A DNA stretch of 64,000 bases from Lachnotalea sp. AF33-28 (GTDB lineage Bacteria > Bacillota > Clostridia > Lachnospirales > Lachnospiraceae): the NCBI RefSeq assembly GCF_003477885.1, contig NZ_QUEE01000002.1, positions 248,001-312,000 on the forward strand, in the 5' to 3' direction. The translations under genes were made by a program, and so were the position numbers. The notes beneath the pieces are model-generated. The model was not told the DNA's origin. It did no database searches and saw only the letters and a program-made list of their open reading frames with translations. This document shows, piece after piece, positions 61,927-64,000 of this stretch (position 1 is its first letter; each line of letters begins with the position of its first letter).

Positions 61927-64000
61927 ATGGTCGGAAAAAATTGCGTCAAATATACGGTAAGGACTCCCGGAAAGACGGTTCTGTTCATCCTGCTGATCAC
62001 ACTCACCACCTGTTTTCTGACTCTGGGTCTGGGTCTCCTGCAGGGAAGCAGCGAGCTTCTTAAAAAGGCGGATCAGATTTTTAATACAGTGGGAATGCTT
62101 GAATATGTGGGCGGAGCTTATCCGGATGAGACCTCCTTTGATGAGGAAACGGCGGATCATATAAAAGAGCTGAATGTTAGCAGCTTCCTTGAGGATGACA
62201 CGGTGAAAGGATATGCGGGTATTTCAACGGGACTGGCCGGCATAGAAGGGCTGAAGCCTAATGTTAACTTCTCCATGCCTTATCTGGAGCGCAGCGTGAT
62301 TCGTTTCAAGGTGATGTATGTGGACGGAGAAAATGTCCGCGCAACACTGGTAAGAAGTGCCTACTATTATGACGATAAAAAAGAGATTAATTTTGATATA
62401 CTGCCCGCGGATGCGGACCAGCCCGGCGGATTTAATTATGAACAGGGGCATATCTATCTTGCCCACGGCCAGATGAAAAGGATCAGCGGGAGCTATTATT
62501 TCCAGCCTATGGAGGTCGAATTTGCGGACCGTATAGATGAGCCGGAGGCATCCTGCATCATGGATGTGACGGATACTGCGGATATCACTGCGCTTCCATC
62601 CTGGCCGTACTGGCAGCAGGTCGTGCGTTTCTATGAGAACGCTAACCGCTCTCTGCCGGTGGCAGCTGCGGACGATCTTTCCCTCTATCCGGGCTTTTAT
62701 CTGGGAGAGAAGACGGTAAAGAGCGGCAGGATGTTTACGCCGGAAGAATACGGTGAAGAAGGAAATGTCTGTATTGTGAGTACGAATGTGGCCGGGGTGC
62801 TGAAGCTGGAAGTCGGCGATACACTGACTATGGACCTCATCCCTTCCGAAGACCCTCTGTTTTTCTACGGCGGCTGCCTGGGAGAAGCAGGAAAGCCGGA
62901 GGAATATACGATTGTGGGAATTTATCAGTCATACCGGTCCGATGTGGAGACCTGTGTCTATATTCCCAGAACGCCTTTGTGTCCGCTGCCGGATACGGGC
63001 ATCCATTATTATATGGGCACGGTGAGGCTGGATAACCGGACTGCCAGGGAATATCAGGCTGAGAATACCGGAAGGCTGCCGGAAAAATATAAGCTTAGCG
63101 TATTTGATCAGGGATATGCCCAGGCGGCAGCTCCGATTCTTGCCCTGCAGCGTTCCGCCTGGATCCTGACCGCAGTCTGCGCGCTGTGCGGTCTTGCGGT
63201 TCTGGCGCTGTTTGGCGGTATATCCGTCGGTAAACAGCAGGAAACTATGAAGATCATGCTGTCCTTAGGCAGCGGAAGGAAGAAAACCTGGCGATATCTG
63301 GTGGGCTGTACGGGGATAACTGCTTTTACAGGCTGTCTGTTTGGAGGCGGACTGGGTGCGTGGCTGTCGGAAAAACTCGCAAGACAGGCATACGCAGAAG
63401 CTGTGGCCCGTCACAGCCAGGATCTGCGCTACAGCATCCAAACTATAGGCGAACAGCGTACCCTGTCGGAACAGATTCATATCGCGGGATATATCCCGGC
63501 AGTCTCCGCAGCTCTGATCCTGGCAGCTGCACTTGTGATCGGCGGCGTCCTGGCGGCTCTTTTCATACGCAGACAGGAAGCATCCGGCGGCTGGTTTGAA
63601 AATAAAAAAAAGAAACCGTCCGCCCCTAAGATGAATGCCGCACCGGCGGCCGTACCGCAGCCGGAAGAACTGTCCACTGCTGCCGCTGTGCTTAAACAGT
63701 CTTCAGATTATGCCGCGCTGAGTGGGAAAAAGAGTCTGCGGGCGGGATTCTTTTTTAAACAGATTCTGCGTTCAATGGTCAGAAATAAACGCCATTGTAT
63801 GCTGGCGGCTTTGATTGCCATGGTCATCACATTATTTCTGGCGGTTTATGCGGGATTTCTTGCTTCCAGCCAGTCACGCCTGGATTCAGTATATGAGGAT
63901 GTGCCGGTGACCGCTTATTTTGCGACAAACGGCGGCACCGGCTATTCGATGATGTTTCTGCCGGAGTTTCTTAAGTCCTATATGGATGAATCGCCCTTTA
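61927..64000 (+). CDS. FtsX-like ABC transporter permease (3' end outside window)
   Basis: The frame stays open for 691 codons to the window edge. An N-terminal membrane helix (about 16-40) follows a short basic start (MVGKNCVKYTVRTPGKT). A large extracytoplasmic domain spans about 45-405. A membrane block (about 408-540) contains the FtsX-typical segment KQQETMKIMLSLGSGRKK. A Lys/Ala/Pro-rich cytoplasmic linker lies near 560-590 and another helix near 618-640. This fits the long BceB/MacB-like permeases with more than one FtsX block. GGGAGAG precedes the ATG. Confidence 0.88.
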   Translation, partial: MVGKNCVKYTVRTPGKTVLFILLITLTTCFLTLGLGLLQGSSELLKKADQIFNTVGMLEYVGGAYPDETSFDEETADHIKELNVSSFLEDDTVKGYAGISTGLAGIEGLKPNVNFSMPYLERSVIRFKVMYVDGENVRATLVRSAYYYDDKKEINFDILPADADQPGGFNYEQGHIYLAHGQMKRISGSYYFQPMEVEFADRIDEPEASCIMDVTDTADITALPSWPYWQQVVRFYENANRSLPVAAADDLSLYPGFYLGEKTVKSGRMFTPEEYGEEGNVCIVSTNVAGVLKLEVGDTLTMDLIPSEDPLFFYGGCLGEAGKPEEYTIVGIYQSYRSDVETCVYIPRTPLCPLPDTGIHYYMGTVRLDNRTAREYQAENTGRLPEKYKLSVFDQGYAQAAAPILALQRSAWILTAVCALCGLAVLALFGGISVGKQQETMKIMLSLGSGRKKTWRYLVGCTGITAFTGCLFGGGLGAWLSEKLARQAYAEAVARHSQDLRYSIQTIGEQRTLSEQIHIAGYIPAVSAALILAAALVIGGVLAALFIRRQEASGGWFENKKKKPSAPKMNAAPAAVPQPEELSTAAAVLKQSSDYAALSGKKSLRAGFFFKQILRSMVRNKRHCMLAALIAMVITLFLAVYAGFLASSQSRLDSVYEDVPVTAYFATNGGTGYSMMFLPEFLKSYMDESPF

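Overview
The window looks like chromosomal DNA of a gut-type member of the Lachnospiraceae (Bacillota, Clostridia), of the Enterocloster/Hungatella/Clostridium symbiosum sort. This is inferred from strong AGGAGG-type ribosome sites, moderate GC content, many carbohydrate ABC importers without a dedicated ATPase, YesM/YesN two-component systems, PocR-AraC regulators, the paired NifU-like scaffold and GGGtGRT proteins, and a K+-dependent-type membrane pyrophosphatase. No rRNA, tRNA, CRISPR array, complete insertion sequence or prophage was seen. Both ends cut genes: a phosphohexomutase at the left and an FtsX-like permease at the right.

Layout. 1-4.7 kb: phosphohexomutase (5' end missing), rarA, then a PadR / DUF1700 / DUF4097 envelope-stress-type operon with a clear promoter and palindromic operator. 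4.7-12.5 kb: an AraC regulator, a 1.1k-residue DUF5107-TPR protein, an intracellular subtilase, an APH-type kinase and an MltG-like lipoprotein. 12.6-19.6 kb (minus strand): an ABC-import-like operon with a beta-propeller/solute-binding fusion lipoprotein, two MalF/MalG-type permeases, a HlyD-like adaptor and a MacB-like membrane protein. An OmpR-type response regulator and histidine kinase (19.9-21.9 kb) are transcribed divergently from it. 22.3-28.7 kb: an unrecognised protein, a solute-binding lipoprotein directly followed by a membrane GGDEF-EAL protein, and a converging orphan ABC ATPase. 28.8-30.9 kb: an Lsa-like ABC-F gene behind a leader peptide and an attenuator terminator. 31.1-33.2 kb: hppA broken by a two-base duplication. 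33.5-35.2 kb: an esterase, a small Cys-rich protein and an acetyltransferase.

35.2-36.4 kb is a mosaic of gene remnants: a truncated RelE-type toxin with its antitoxin-like partner, a possible lysin tail and the tail of a GGGtGRT gene. Among them lies a compact locus with all the parts of an Fst-type type I toxin-antitoxin module: a 28-residue membrane peptide, two convergent promoters, a shared bidirectional terminator and a 16-nt direct repeat. I consider this the most interesting element of the window. A family of dispersed palindromic repeats (5.7, 28.8, 36.3 and 38.3 kb) lies in the intergenic regions.

36.4-54.9 kb: the GGGtGRT/NifU-like pair, then a sugar-catabolic region. A PocR-AraC regulator is divergent from an operon for a fucose/arabinose-isomerase-like enzyme, an FGGY kinase, two class II aldolases and an epimerase-like protein. 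It is followed by a second operon of solute-binding protein, two permeases, a YesMN-type two-component system and two M24 'pita-bread' proteins that have lost most or all of the metal ligands. The two operons together could form a pathway for uptake and aldol cleavage of an unusual carbohydrate or carbohydrate derivative. 55-64 kb: an acetyltransferase, a LysR regulator, a full-length Lhr-type helicase, an XRE regulator with a palindromic operator, and an ABC ATPase/FtsX-like permease pair.
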